Below, in pieces: positions 1 through 8,207 of a stretch of 25,492 nucleotides of DNA. Numbering within the stretch: the stretch's first letter is position 1; the number at the start of each line of letters is the position of its first letter. Under the pieces are notes generated by a model, which was given only the letters and a program-made list of their open reading frames with translations, was not told the DNA's origin and made no database searches. Origin of the DNA: Actinomycetota bacterium (lineage in GTDB: Bacteria; Actinomycetota; Actinomycetes; Actinomycetales; Actinomycetaceae); contig JAHYYD010000005.1 in the NCBI GenBank assembly GCA_019425105.1, forward strand, positions 1 through 25,492. The letters are read 5' to 3'. The translations under genes and the position numbers were made by a program.

Positions 1-69
1 CGGCCACAACGAACTCCTTCACCAAGATCCGTTGCAACCACCACTAGAACCTAGAACGGTTCGGTTGGG

Positions 70-777
70 TTGGGGACCGGCTTCGCCGATCGAGTGGCTG
101 CTGAGGGGGAGTCTGCGTCGCCGGTGGCGACATCAGTGCCCCCAGAGGGTCGCAGAGGCCCTCAGAAGCCCCGTAGAAGTCCGAAGTCTGAGGCTGATCG
201 TGGTGCTGAAAGTGCCTCAGAGGCTGATCTGGCGATTTTGGCGGCGTGTGTACCTGCGTCGATGCGGGTGATGGACGCGCGGGGTCTGGGCCTCGTCGTT
301 GATTTGCTGCGCGAACGGCTGGATGCCGGATGGACGCCAGGGGAGATCAAGCGGTTGCTGGATTCGCCGTTGCCTGATCGCGTTGCTCGGATGTCGGGTT
401 TTGTGGCTTCGCGGCTGCGTCGTCTGGTGGCTGTGGGGGAGTCGCCTCGGGCTCAGGCTGCGGCTGCCGCGCGTGAGCGTGAACGCCTTGAGGCCGAGCG
501 AGCTGCTGCCGAGGATGAGCGTGTGGCGCAGACGGCTCCGTCGTTGTTGCACATGCGGATTCATGACCTGGCGAAGGAGCTGGCTCCGGGGTTGTCGCCC
601 GCTCGGTGTGCAGTGGTTGAACTTGCGGTTCAGCGGGCTCTTGTGGATGCGTGGCGTCGGGAGAATCCTCAAGGTGGGAAGCCGTCGCCGTCAATGCTGC
701 TGGAGGTTCTCGCGGCATCTGGTGAGCAGATCGCGGGTCGTGTGATTGCTGAGCATGTGGATGGGGAGGTGGCCTGA
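70..777 (+). CDS. Hypothetical helical protein upstream of a winged-helix gene
   Basis: I do not recognise a family. The frame is closed upstream by a stop at 52-54, so the gene begins inside the window, but no convincing ribosome site marks the start: TTG 70, GTG 94, GTG 124 and ATG 262 are all in frame. The first ~50 residues are polar and low in complexity. The rest is Ala/Arg/Leu-rich and helical, with a charged Arg/Glu-rich segment at about residues 125-150 that could be a coiled coil. Only one base separates its stop from the next start, so the two are probably translated together. The pair sits at the head of the element, and a role in replication or copy control is a guess from position. 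The frame is long and keeps actinobacterial codon use, which supports it as a real gene. Confidence 0.6.
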   Translation: MGTGFADRVAAEGESASPVATSVPPEGRRGPQKPRRSPKSEADRGAESASEADLAILAACVPASMRVMDARGLGLVVDLLRERLDAGWTPGEIKRLLDSPLPDRVARMSGFVASRLRRLVAVGESPRAQAAAAARERERLEAERAAAEDERVAQTAPSLLHMRIHDLAKELAPGLSPARCAVVELAVQRALVDAWRRENPQGGKPSPSMLLEVLAASGEQIAGRVIAEHVDGEVA

Positions 778-778
778 G

Positions 779-1855
779 ATGGTGGATGTGGTCTTGTCTT
801 GGCCTGCATGGGCCCGAGCTCAGCGAGGTTTAGGGGCTTCGGCCCGCGCGTGTTTGCGTGAGCTGGCTTCCTTAGCGGATGATCGTGGGGCCGCGATTGT
901 GGAGATCAGTTGGTTGGCTGAGGCGACGGATCGGTGTCATCGGACGGTGTGGCGTGGTCTAGCGGAGCTAGAGGATCGTGCGCTGATCGTGCGTGAGGAG
1001 CGCCGAGAGGCGGGGCATCGCGCGCCGTCACGATTCCAGCTGGTCCGTGACCCCGCGGTTGCCGTTGAGCGGACCCGTGATCGGATGCAGGGCCTGGGTG
1101 TCGTCGTCGATGTCTTCACTGGAGGTGCGGTTGATCCGGATGACAACGAGGGGTTACGCGCTGTCCTTGTTGAGGCGTGCCAGGCGGGCTGGGTTGGACG
1201 GGGGGCGAGCCGGTTAGCTGTGACGTTACTGGAGCACGGTCCGAAGCAGTTTGGGCGTCTGGCGGTTCGCCAGGCACGCTTCGAAGGAGAGGTGGTGTCA
1301 AACGCTTTGGCTGATGTCTTGACGTTGGCGTGGCTGGAGGCGCGTGCCTCCGCTGCGTCGATGATTCGTGCCCGCCGACCGTGGGCGGTGTGGTCGCGGG
1401 CCGTTGAGTGCGCGGTTGCGGAGGAATCGTTGGCAAGCCTGGAGGATCGCAACGCAGTGACCATCGAGGGCGTTGTCCCCGAAGGGGGTTCTTCCCTCGC
1501 CGGTGGGGCCGGGGAGCTGTATGTGGGGATTGATGAGCTGACGGGACCTTTCGTGCGCGTCATTGACGCGTTGCGTGAGGCAGGTATGCCGTCGACCCTC
1601 GCGTGGGCGGGCAGTGTGCGTATCGCGCAGATCGCTGCTCATGTTTCGGTCGCGAATGCTCACACGATGGCTGCGCGCGACGCCACGCTCGCCTCTCTCG
1701 GGGTGAGTCCTACAGCTGCGCGCGCGTGGATGACTCTCCTGGTTGGGTCACGGCGTGGGACGGTATTGAATGCTCTCGATGCTGATCAGAAATCGCTGGC
1801 TGAACAGGCCGCTGTCGTCGCAGCCGCGTGGCGCAAGACATTGCTTATTGCGTAG
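779..1855 (+). CDS. Winged-helix DNA-binding protein, possibly a replication initiator or regulator
   Basis: The protein has 358 residues. ATG 779 lies one base after the previous stop and is preceded by a GGGGAGGTGG ribosome site at 762-771. Residues ~15-75 read as a helix-turn-helix/winged-helix domain of the HTH_36 kind: a helix ending in LASLADD, then ISWLAEATDRCHRTVWRGL as the recognition helix, then LEDRALIVREERRE as the wing. Such domains begin many plasmid replication initiators and also occur in plain regulators. The remaining ~280 residues are Ala-rich and helical and match no domain I know. The position at one end of the element, downstream of the iteron-like repeats if the molecule is circular, favours a replication role. 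That is inference. Confidence 0.68.
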   Translation: MVDVVLSWPAWARAQRGLGASARACLRELASLADDRGAAIVEISWLAEATDRCHRTVWRGLAELEDRALIVREERREAGHRAPSRFQLVRDPAVAVERTRDRMQGLGVVVDVFTGGAVDPDDNEGLRAVLVEACQAGWVGRGASRLAVTLLEHGPKQFGRLAVRQARFEGEVVSNALADVLTLAWLEARASAASMIRARRPWAVWSRAVECAVAEESLASLEDRNAVTIEGVVPEGGSSLAGGAGELYVGIDELTGPFVRVIDALREAGMPSTLAWAGSVRIAQIAAHVSVANAHTMAARDATLASLGVSPTAARAWMTLLVGSRRGTVLNALDADQKSLAEQAAVVAAAWRKTLLIA

Positions 1856-1872
1856 GTCACATGGGTGTGATT

Positions 1873-1902
1873 GAGGTGCCTGTCAAAAGTGTCAGGTAGC
1901 TC
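1873..1902. terminator. Possible hairpin between convergent genes
   Basis: An imperfect inverted repeat (GAG..CCTG.CA, loop AAAG, TG.CAGG..CTC) lies in the 72-bp gap between the stop of the winged-helix gene and the stop of the convergent 105-aa gene. It has two internal mismatches and no T-run directly after it, so termination is a weak inference from position. Confidence 0.3.
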
Positions 1903-1927
1903 CACTTTCGTTGGATTATCGGGGTTT

Positions 1928-2245
1928 TTATAGTTGGTCAGGAAATGTATGGCCGTCGATCTGCTGAATGTCTTTGATGATGTCGTCAATGAGTTCTTGG
2001 TCGTCGATGGTGGCGTCGTCTTCGGCCCATTCACTCTTGACGGTTATCTCGAGGCGCTGGAAGACACGCATTTGGGACATGTCGATGCCTTGGCGCATCG
2101 CTTTGTCGATGGCTTGTGCGATCGCGTAGGCGCGATCAGTTGAGGGCCATCCTGCGGTGTTGAGCTGGCCACCGGCGCCGGGAGGGCGGCCGTCGAAGGT
2201 GACGGCCCAGTATTGGAGACGTTCAGGCTGGGAGTTGTGGTTCAT
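1928..2245 (-). CDS. Hypothetical acidic protein, 105 aa
   Basis: No family is recognised. ATG at 2245 follows a good ribosome site (GGAG, 8 nt spacing), which is why I prefer it to the longer frame reaching 2368. That extension would run through the divergent promoter region and reads as a Thr/Pro-rich shadow. Residues ~10-60 look like a compact alpha/beta fold (YWAVTFDGRPPG, then a helix rich in Ala). They are followed by a strand RLEITVKSEW and an acidic tail dominated by Asp and Ile (DDATIDDQELIDDIIKDI). The gene is divergent from the conjugation operon and convergent with the winged-helix gene, so it may be independently expressed. Confidence 0.62.
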   Translation of the reverse strand: MNHNSQPERLQYWAVTFDGRPPGAGGQLNTAGWPSTDRAYAIAQAIDKAMRQGIDMSQMRVFQRLEITVKSEWAEDDATIDDQELIDDIIKDIQQIDGHTFPDQL

Positions 2246-2302
2246 GCGGGGTGCTCCAGGAGGTGTCAAACAATCTGTATTAATGATGCCATCTTGGCTG
2301 GT

Positions 2303-2340
2303 CGTCAGCGTGCACGTCGATGTGCGTGTACGTGCTGACG
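2303..2340. promoter_or_regulatory. Inverted repeat in the divergent promoter region
   Basis: Arms CGTCAGC (2303-2309) and GCTGACG (2334-2340) flank a GTGCAC/GTGCGTGTACGTG-rich core. The site sits between the 105-aa gene reading left and the conjugation operon reading right, 27 bp before the first operon start. An operator for the transfer operon is a reasonable inference. No clear -10/-35 pair was recognised. Confidence 0.35.
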
Positions 2341-2366
2341 GATAGGGCGTAGTGAGAGGAGCGCAC

Positions 2367-2981
2367 ATGTCGTCTTATCCGGATCTAGGTCTGACCTCAC
2401 CTGCACAAGAATCGTGGCAGGCCCCTAAAGGTTCGTCTGTGCCGATTCCACCCCCGCCCGCTGTGGTCGCTGCGCGCCCGTGGGCGCCGGGCGTCGATGG
2501 GCTTACCGTTCGTCGGCACATCCGGCGCTCCACCGTCGATGGCGCGCCCCTCCTGTGGATCGTGGGTGCCCACGGCGGTGCAGGAACCTCGACCTGGGCG
2601 CATCTGCTTGGTGCCGGTGATGCTGGTGCTGCGTGGCCGCAGCACGTCAACCCAACGCGACTTTTGAGCATCGTGGTCTGTTGCCGCTCAACTGCGGCGG
2701 GGCTGCGTGCCGCGCAGGACGTGGCTATCGAGTGGGCGTCGGGTGCCCTCCCCGGGCAACTTGTCGGCCTCGTTGTTGGGGCTGATGCCCCCGGGCGTCT
2801 CCCTCGTGAGCTCCGTGATCAACTACAGATCACGTCGGGCGCATTCCCGCATTGTGTATTCGTTCCGTGGCAGGCACACTGGCGCTTCGCCAAGGAAAAC
2901 GACGTGAATGCCGATCATTCGCGCCGTATCAACAAGATCGCCGCCACCGTGGCGGCATGGACCGAAAGGATACTCGGATGA
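2367..2981 (+). CDS. DUF6668-like P-loop protein of the transfer operon
   Basis: This is the first gene of the conjugation operon, 204 aa. I chose ATG 2367, with GAGAGGAG just upstream, over GTG 2352. A Pro-rich leader (residues ~20-45) precedes a P-loop-like segment at ~64-76, WIVGAHGGAGTST, where the usual Lys of Walker A is replaced by Thr/Ser. That arrangement (GxHGGAGxST) is what I recall for the DUF6668 proteins found next to PrgI/VirB4 genes in actinobacterial elements. The lost Lys makes strong ATP hydrolysis doubtful. Its biochemical role is unknown. Its stop overlaps the next start (ATGA at 2978-2981), so translation is coupled. Confidence 0.68.
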   Translation: MSSYPDLGLTSPAQESWQAPKGSSVPIPPPPAVVAARPWAPGVDGLTVRRHIRRSTVDGAPLLWIVGAHGGAGTSTWAHLLGAGDAGAAWPQHVNPTRLLSIVVCCRSTAAGLRAAQDVAIEWASGALPGQLVGLVVGADAPGRLPRELRDQLQITSGAFPHCVFVPWQAHWRFAKENDVNADHSRRINKIAATVAAWTERILG

Positions 2982-3277
2982 TGATTTCGACTCGACTGGC
3001 TACGTTACTCGGGACTGACACGTCGGTTGTTCCCGACGTGAAGCCGAAGATCATTGAAGGGCTGGTGGGTCCTGTCAAAGAGATACTGGGCAATGCCATG
3101 TGGGTTGGCATTATCTGCGGAGTGCTCGGCCTGATAATCGCAGGCGCGATGATCGCCATCCACAACCGGCAAGGGCCTGGAGCTGGTGGCGAAGCCGTCG
3201 AAAAGATCGGGTGGACCATTGCCGGTGTTCTCATCGCCTTGTCGGCACCGATTCTTATCCGGCAGATTATTATCTAA
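2978..3277 (+). CDS. Small two-helix membrane protein, pilin-like (VirB2/TrbC position)
   Basis: This 99-aa protein has two hydrophobic helices, at about residues 41-61 and 77-97, joined by a short Gly-rich loop (NRQGPGAGG). That is the size and topology of VirB2/TrbC-type pilins and of the small membrane subunits found at this place in actinobacterial transfer operons. ATG 2978 overlaps the previous stop as ATGA and has a GAAAGGA site 7 nt upstream. A second ATG follows immediately at 2981. No classical cleavable signal peptide is evident. Assignment as a pilin is inference from size, helices and position; it could be another channel subunit. Confidence 0.66.
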   Translation: MMISTRLATLLGTDTSVVPDVKPKIIEGLVGPVKEILGNAMWVGIICGVLGLIIAGAMIAIHNRQGPGAGGEAVEKIGWTIAGVLIALSAPILIRQIII

Positions 3278-3287
3278 AGGAGATGTG

Positions 3288-4112
3288 ATGAGCGATAATG
3301 ATGAGGAAAGGGAACGGAGCCCATTCGCATCCCCGTGGGTTATTGCCTCCGGTCTGATTGTCATTGTCATTGTGGCCATGGGGATTGGTCTAGGAGTTGG
3401 GCTGGCGATGCGCGGCTCTACAATGAAGCAGCCGTCGAATCAGTCAGGCCTGCCGACCGGCAGGCCAACGGTGATTACGACGTCGCCGAGTGCGTCGCCA
3501 TCGCTCATGCCCTCCCCGACCCCCACGGAGGGGGTGCTCGGAATGGACTACATTTCGCAGCCATGTTACGTCGACGAGGTCAATATGCTGCCGCTGGGTC
3601 AAACCCCTCGAGCGACGCGCGTGAGCACTGTACAGGGAGGTCGGTCGGTCGAGGTTGCAACTAAGGCTGGACCATTCGCTACTATGGATCGCACAAATCT
3701 GTCGTACTGCTACTCACATACGGCTGAAGGTGCGATCACAGCGGGCGCGAACTTCCTCCTGCATTCAACATGGGATGCTGAACGACGCGACTCGATCGCG
3801 ATGGACCTTGCAGATAATTCCGATGGCACCCTCGCCGGTAAGGTTTTTGACTCGAGTCGCTCGCAGTCCGGTGTCTACTCCATGCAGGAAGCACATATCA
3901 CGGGCTACTACTACGAAATCCGTGATGAGAACAATGTGCTTGTTGTCTATACCTTTACTCTCAGAGACGATCCAAAGACGCTGACCATTCCACTGCGCAT
4001 GACGTGGGTAAAAGACTGGAAAGTCGTCTACCCCGAAACCCCTGACGCCTGGGGAATCGGTGAACTCACGGATGAAGCAAAAACGCGTATCACCCCGTGG
4101 AGCGTGAACTAG
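3288..4112 (+). CDS. Single-pass membrane conjugation protein (VirB8 position, DUF8175-like)
   Basis: This 274-aa protein has one transmembrane helix at ~17-40 (WVIASGLIVIVIVAMGIGLG), a Ser/Thr/Pro-rich extracytoplasmic linker (~45-80), and a globular domain to the end. The domain holds SHTAEGAITAGANFLLHS, which resembles the 'HT..GA..AA' signature I associate with DUF8175-type proteins of actinobacterial transfer operons. A short cytoplasmic tail, one helix and a periplasm-side domain is the VirB8/TcpC plan. Identity to VirB8 is not shown, only the topology and position. The start has a strong AAAGGAG site; a GTG at 3285 is in frame but closer to that site. The domain carries two Cys, at about residues 93 and 141. 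Confidence 0.6.
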   Translation: MSDNDEERERSPFASPWVIASGLIVIVIVAMGIGLGVGLAMRGSTMKQPSNQSGLPTGRPTVITTSPSASPSLMPSPTPTEGVLGMDYISQPCYVDEVNMLPLGQTPRATRVSTVQGGRSVEVATKAGPFATMDRTNLSYCYSHTAEGAITAGANFLLHSTWDAERRDSIAMDLADNSDGTLAGKVFDSSRSQSGVYSMQEAHITGYYYEIRDENNVLVVYTFTLRDDPKTLTIPLRMTWVKDWKVVYPETPDAWGIGELTDEAKTRITPWSVN

Positions 4113-4113
4113 C

Positions 4114-5295
4114 ATGGGGATGCTCGAAAACTTTGTCAATGAGGTGACAAAGTCGCTCGGAGAAATCATCCTCAATCTGGGAACGTGGTGGGTGAAGGCG
4201 CCTGTTCCCTCACTCTTCGTCACGTCTTCTCCAGCGTATAAGCTGCAGGATTACTTGCGCTTTCTCCTGGCTGCCGTGATGATCGCGTCCCTCATATGTG
4301 CGGGAATTAAAGTCATCATTGAGGGGCGTGGTGATTCGCTACGCCAAGTCGCACAATCTCTTGTCACAGTTGTCGTCATTTCGGGAGCAGGGCTTACGTT
4401 GGCATCAACTCTCATTAGTATCTTTGACCAGACGGCGGTGTGGCTCTTGGATACTGTCACGGAAGAAAGTGCAGAGACGTTTGGAAAACGAATCATTCCG
4501 GTTCTATGGGAGAGTACCCATGTTCCGGGTGGTACAGTTCCTGTTCTCCTGCTCGCGCTGGCGGGGATCCTCGCGAACGTCATTCAGATGGCGATGATCT
4601 GGATTCGATCGATTTTGCTTATGGTGATTATGGGGTTGGCGCCGATCATCGCTTCAACGATTGGCACGTCATGGGGGCGTGCGTGGGCGGGGAAGATCCT
4701 GGGCTTCTTCTCAGGACTTGTCCTCTACAAGTTGGCTGTATCAGTCATTTATGCGACAACAATCCTTTTCCTGACGTCGGAGAGTGGTCTGGACGGTTTT
4801 GTTTCTTTTCTTGTTGGTGTCATGCTCATGGTTTTCGCGGCCGTGTGTCCGTTTGCGCTCGTGGGGTTACTCATGCCCACGGGAGCGATGATTGCTTCCT
4901 CAATGGGCGGGGTTGGCGGCGCGGCTACAGGGGCAGCGACGGTAGCCTCGGGCGCGGTCGACGTGGTGCATAGGGGGCATGTATCGGCAGATGCATCACC
5001 GGCACCGTCACCTCATGACGGTGGAACAGGGGGAGTGGGGTCTCCGTCAGGCGCTACTGCTGCGCCCGACGCCGGAGCGGTGGGCTCAAGCGGTGCCGCC
5101 GGTGCAAGCAACGGTGCAGCCAGTGGTGCGGCTGCAGGTGCGGCAGAAGGTGGGGCCGCTGCCGGTAGTGCAGCTGCTGGAGCTGCTACTGGCGGCGCCG
5201 CCCTCATCGTGCAGGCCGTCGCAGAAGGCGCTTCACAAGCGCAACAAGGCATCAGCGACATGGTTGAGACCAGTGCGGAAGGAGCACACGCATGA
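4114..5295 (+). CDS. TrbL/VirB6-like polytopic channel protein
   Basis: This 393-aa protein has about six membrane helices in the first 260 residues (roughly 50-68, 83-104, 142-162, 164-184, 196-220 and 229-254). The last part, ~265-393, is an Ala/Gly/Ser-rich tail of low complexity. The helix cluster with MGLAPIIAS and PFALVGLLMPTGAMI fits the TrbL/VirB6 family, the inner-membrane channel subunit of type IV secretion systems, and long Gly/Ala tails are common in that family. The gene starts 1 bp after the previous stop and overlaps the next gene as ATGA (5292-5295). The assignment to TrbL/VirB6 is firm at the level of architecture; exact orthology cannot be judged by eye. Confidence 0.78.
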   Translation: MGMLENFVNEVTKSLGEIILNLGTWWVKAPVPSLFVTSSPAYKLQDYLRFLLAAVMIASLICAGIKVIIEGRGDSLRQVAQSLVTVVVISGAGLTLASTLISIFDQTAVWLLDTVTEESAETFGKRIIPVLWESTHVPGGTVPVLLLALAGILANVIQMAMIWIRSILLMVIMGLAPIIASTIGTSWGRAWAGKILGFFSGLVLYKLAVSVIYATTILFLTSESGLDGFVSFLVGVMLMVFAAVCPFALVGLLMPTGAMIASSMGGVGGAATGAATVASGAVDVVHRGHVSADASPAPSPHDGGTGGVGSPSGATAAPDAGAVGSSGAAGASNGAASGAAAGAAEGGAAAGSAAAGAATGGAALIVQAVAEGASQAQQGISDMVETSAEGAHA

Positions 5296-6776
5296 GCACG
5301 ATCGGTGCAACAGAGACACAGATCCGTACGTATGGGAACTGGCGTCACCCACGTCTAGCGGGCCTGGGCAAACTGAGCTTCTTCCAGACCATGGCGCTAC
5401 TGGCACTGCTCATCGTGTCAATCCTCGTCTATGGATCGCTTGGCCTCGCGCACGCAGCTGTTCTGTTACTTTCAGGGCTGTCCGTTTTGGGAGCGATGGA
5501 GATCAGAGACGCCCATGGCGTGAGTGTGTGGGACAAGATGGTTGAGCGTGTGTCGTTTGCTCGGCGTCGTCGAGCTCGACGCACCGTGTACAGGTCCGGG
5601 CCGATCGGTGTTGTCCCGGGTGGGCGCGCGCGCCTTCCTGGCCTGCTTTCGGGATCGCGTATCAGCGAGCACGTTGATTCGTATGATCGACCGTTTGCCC
5701 TCATCCACCACGGTAACGCTCATGTGAGCGTCATTATGGGGGTCGCTCCGTCGGGTATCGCTCTGGTTGATCAGGAACGCATCGACCAGCAGGTCGCACA
5801 CTGGGGCGCCTGGCTTGCCGACCTAGGGAGCGAAATCGGCGTCGCCCAGGCCAGTGTCTGCGTGGAGACGGTGCCCGATACAGGTGGCGCCCTTGAGCGC
5901 CAGGTGAACGCTCGCCTCGACGCAAACGCTCCGGCGATCGCACTGAGCGTTGTGCGCGACGCTGTCTCGCAGTACCGCTCGGGCGCGGCGCAGCTGCGCT
6001 GCACAGTGACCATCACCTTCGACACGAAGCGCATGAGCGTGAAGAAACGCTCAACCGACCAGGTAGCCCGTGAGATCGGGACACGCCTGCCCTACTTGAC
6101 GCACTCGCTGGAGGCGGCCGGGACGGGGCCTGCCCACCTCCTCACAGCCGCCGACGTGACTCGCTTGGTGCGCGTGGCATACGACCCGGCATCCGAACCG
6201 CTCTTCGAAGAAGCGACAGCCGCTGGACAGGAGGTCGAATTGGACTGGGAGGACGCTGGCCCAGTTGGCGCCCATACTTCCTTCGATTCGTTCCGTCATG
6301 ATTCGGGATTGTCACGCACCTGGTTGATGACCAAGGCGCCAACGGGAGTCGTCCAATCGGGTGTGCTGTCGAAGCTGCTGTCGATTTCACGGGATGTTGA
6401 GCGCAAGCGCGTCACCCTGCTACTTCGCCCGATTGATGCCGCCATGACGGGTGACATCGTTGAGCGCGATATGACGACGGCCGCGGCGGCGGCTGGCATG
6501 TCGAAGAAAGTTACGGCGCGCGCCGCGCGCGAGGTGGCAATCGCGAGGAAGAACGCTCAGGAGGAAGCCAGCGGTGCGGGTCTCGTGGACTTCACAGTCC
6601 TGGTGACAGCGACTGTGACGGGGGATGACCTCGACGACACGGCTGCGGCCATCACGTCGCTTGCGTCCGCATCGAAGTTGCGCATGCGGCCTGCCTACGG
6701 AGCGCAGGATTCTGCGTTTGCCCTCGCGCTTCCCCTGGGCGTCGTCCCTTCGTGGCAAAAGGTGTGGTCGATATGA
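5292..6776 (+). CDS. SCO6880/PrgI-like transfer protein (VirB4 N-domain companion)
   Basis: This 494-aa protein has a short N-terminus (TYGNWRHPRLAGLGKLSF) and two helices at ~30-48 and ~50-68, followed by a basic stretch (FARRRRARRTVYRSGP). A long soluble domain resembling the N-terminal, non-ATPase part of VirB4 completes it. This matches SCO6880-family proteins of actinobacterial conjugative elements, in which a PrgI-like membrane segment is joined to a VirB4-type N-domain and the ATPase is encoded separately just downstream. That is the order seen here: the stop overlaps the ATPase start as ATGA. It probably anchors the ATPase to the membrane channel. No Walker motif is present, as expected. 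Confidence 0.85.
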   Translation: MSTIGATETQIRTYGNWRHPRLAGLGKLSFFQTMALLALLIVSILVYGSLGLAHAAVLLLSGLSVLGAMEIRDAHGVSVWDKMVERVSFARRRRARRTVYRSGPIGVVPGGRARLPGLLSGSRISEHVDSYDRPFALIHHGNAHVSVIMGVAPSGIALVDQERIDQQVAHWGAWLADLGSEIGVAQASVCVETVPDTGGALERQVNARLDANAPAIALSVVRDAVSQYRSGAAQLRCTVTITFDTKRMSVKKRSTDQVAREIGTRLPYLTHSLEAAGTGPAHLLTAADVTRLVRVAYDPASEPLFEEATAAGQEVELDWEDAGPVGAHTSFDSFRHDSGLSRTWLMTKAPTGVVQSGVLSKLLSISRDVERKRVTLLLRPIDAAMTGDIVERDMTTAAAAAGMSKKVTARAAREVAIARKNAQEEASGAGLVDFTVLVTATVTGDDLDDTAAAITSLASASKLRMRPAYGAQDSAFALALPLGVVPSWQKVWSI

Positions 6777-8203
6777 GCATGAGGATAACGGTTGCGGATC
6801 TCAACCGCCCCGGCGGTGGCGGCGTCACGCCGCTTCCCCGCATTCACGACTATCGTGGCACGAGCGTCCAGGTGTGTGGCCTGTATCCGTTTGTTGCGGG
6901 TGGGACCCCGCCACCTGTTGGTGTACCACTTGGACGGGCGACGGATGGGACTGGCGCGGTGTGCGCCGACCCGATTAGTTGGTTTCAGAAGGGGCTGATT
7001 TCTGCTCCGTCTGCGATGGTTCTGGGCCTGAATGGTTTGGGAAAGTCCTCACTGATCAGAAGGATGGTTCTGGGGGCTGAAGCATTCGGTATTCATTCGA
7101 TGGTTGTTGGAGACGTCAAAGGTGAATACGCTGACGTCATCGATGCTCTGGGCGGACAGATCATTTCCATCGGACACGGAAAAACCGGGCTGAATCCACT
7201 TGATGGAGGGAACGCTGGTGAAGCGGCAGAGATGCTGCGTGCTGCTGGGTATGTCCGCGAAGCCCAGGAGGTAATGGAGGCGGCTCACGAGCGCAAGAAG
7301 CAGCTGGTGTGTTCGCTGATCCAGATCATTCGTCGACAGGCGCCCACGGATCGTGAGGAGACGATTGTTGATGCCGCTATCCGTGTCCTCGAGGAGACAT
7401 ACGTTGGCACGCCGACTCTCGCCGATGTTCTTCGGGTTGTCCAAGAGGGGCCTGAGCAGCTCCATGCGGCCGCCCTCGATAAAGGGAAGCCGGGGGAGTA
7501 TGAGCGGTTGACCAATGAACTTGAGGCCTCACTCCAGGCGCTGCTCATGGGGCGTTTTGGCGCGCTGTTCGCAGCGAAGAAGACCGTGTCCATGCGCATG
7601 GATGCCTCTGTCGTTTTTGATGTCTCATCGCTCATGTACGCCGACGAAGACCTGCAAGCAGCGGTCCTACTGTCATGCTGGTCATACGGTTTTGCCACCG
7701 TCGAGGTCACTCAGGTGCTCGCCGACACGGGGCTGATTGCCCGGCAGCGCTATCAGCTCATCATGGATGAGCTATGGCGCATCCTTCGGTCTTCACCGGG
7801 CATGGTCGAGCGCGTCGATTCGCTCACCCGCCTCAACAGGACTGTGGGTGTCGGACAAATTATGATCACCCACTCCGTCGCAGACTTTCAGGCGTTACCG
7901 TCGGTTTCTGATCGACAGAAAGCCCAAGGGTTTATTGAGCGATCGAAAATGTTGTTCATCGGCGGTGTTCCCCCCAAAGAGGTCCGCGAGCTCAGATCTG
8001 TCATGGCGTTCTCACTCCGTGAGGAAGCCCTCGTTTCATCGTGGAATGCCCCTGGGGAGTATGACCCGATTACGGGAGGTAGTGCGGCCCCCATTGGCCG
8101 TGGGCGATTCCTTCTTAAAACGTCGGACGCCCCGGCGTACCCATTCCAGGTTGACTTCACGCCGGTGGAATACGAACTGTCGAACACGAACAAGAGGTGG
8201 TGA
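6773..8203 (+). CDS. VirB4-like conjugation ATPase
   Basis: This 476-aa protein is the energy-supplying ATPase of the transfer channel. Walker A is GLNGLGKSS at ~85-93. Walker B is LIMDE at ~328-332, followed by WRIL. MVVGDVKGEYADVIDALGG (~110-130) is the typical 'D.KGEY' region of VirB4/TraC-type ATPases of Gram-positive bacteria, and VGQIMITHS (near 360) fits the sensor region. ATG 6773 overlaps the stop of the SCO6880-like gene (ATGA), which argues against the longer reading from 6752. At under 500 residues it is much shorter than a full VirB4 because its N-domain is in the neighbouring gene. It acts at the cytoplasmic face of the membrane. Confidence 0.88.
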   Translation: MSMRITVADLNRPGGGGVTPLPRIHDYRGTSVQVCGLYPFVAGGTPPPVGVPLGRATDGTGAVCADPISWFQKGLISAPSAMVLGLNGLGKSSLIRRMVLGAEAFGIHSMVVGDVKGEYADVIDALGGQIISIGHGKTGLNPLDGGNAGEAAEMLRAAGYVREAQEVMEAAHERKKQLVCSLIQIIRRQAPTDREETIVDAAIRVLEETYVGTPTLADVLRVVQEGPEQLHAAALDKGKPGEYERLTNELEASLQALLMGRFGALFAAKKTVSMRMDASVVFDVSSLMYADEDLQAAVLLSCWSYGFATVEVTQVLADTGLIARQRYQLIMDELWRILRSSPGMVERVDSLTRLNRTVGVGQIMITHSVADFQALPSVSDRQKAQGFIERSKMLFIGGVPPKEVRELRSVMAFSLREEALVSSWNAPGEYDPITGGSAAPIGRGRFLLKTSDAPAYPFQVDFTPVEYELSNTNKRW

Positions 8204-8207
8204 CACC

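Noticed and set aside
162..718. Minus-strand and +2 frames overlapping the first gene
   Set aside because: They are Arg/Pro/Trp-rich shadows typical of high-GC DNA with no ribosome sites or recognisable domains.
5013..5348. Ala/Pro-rich minus-strand frame opposite the TrbL-like tail
   Set aside because: It is the complement of the Gly/Ala-rich repeat region and has no other support.
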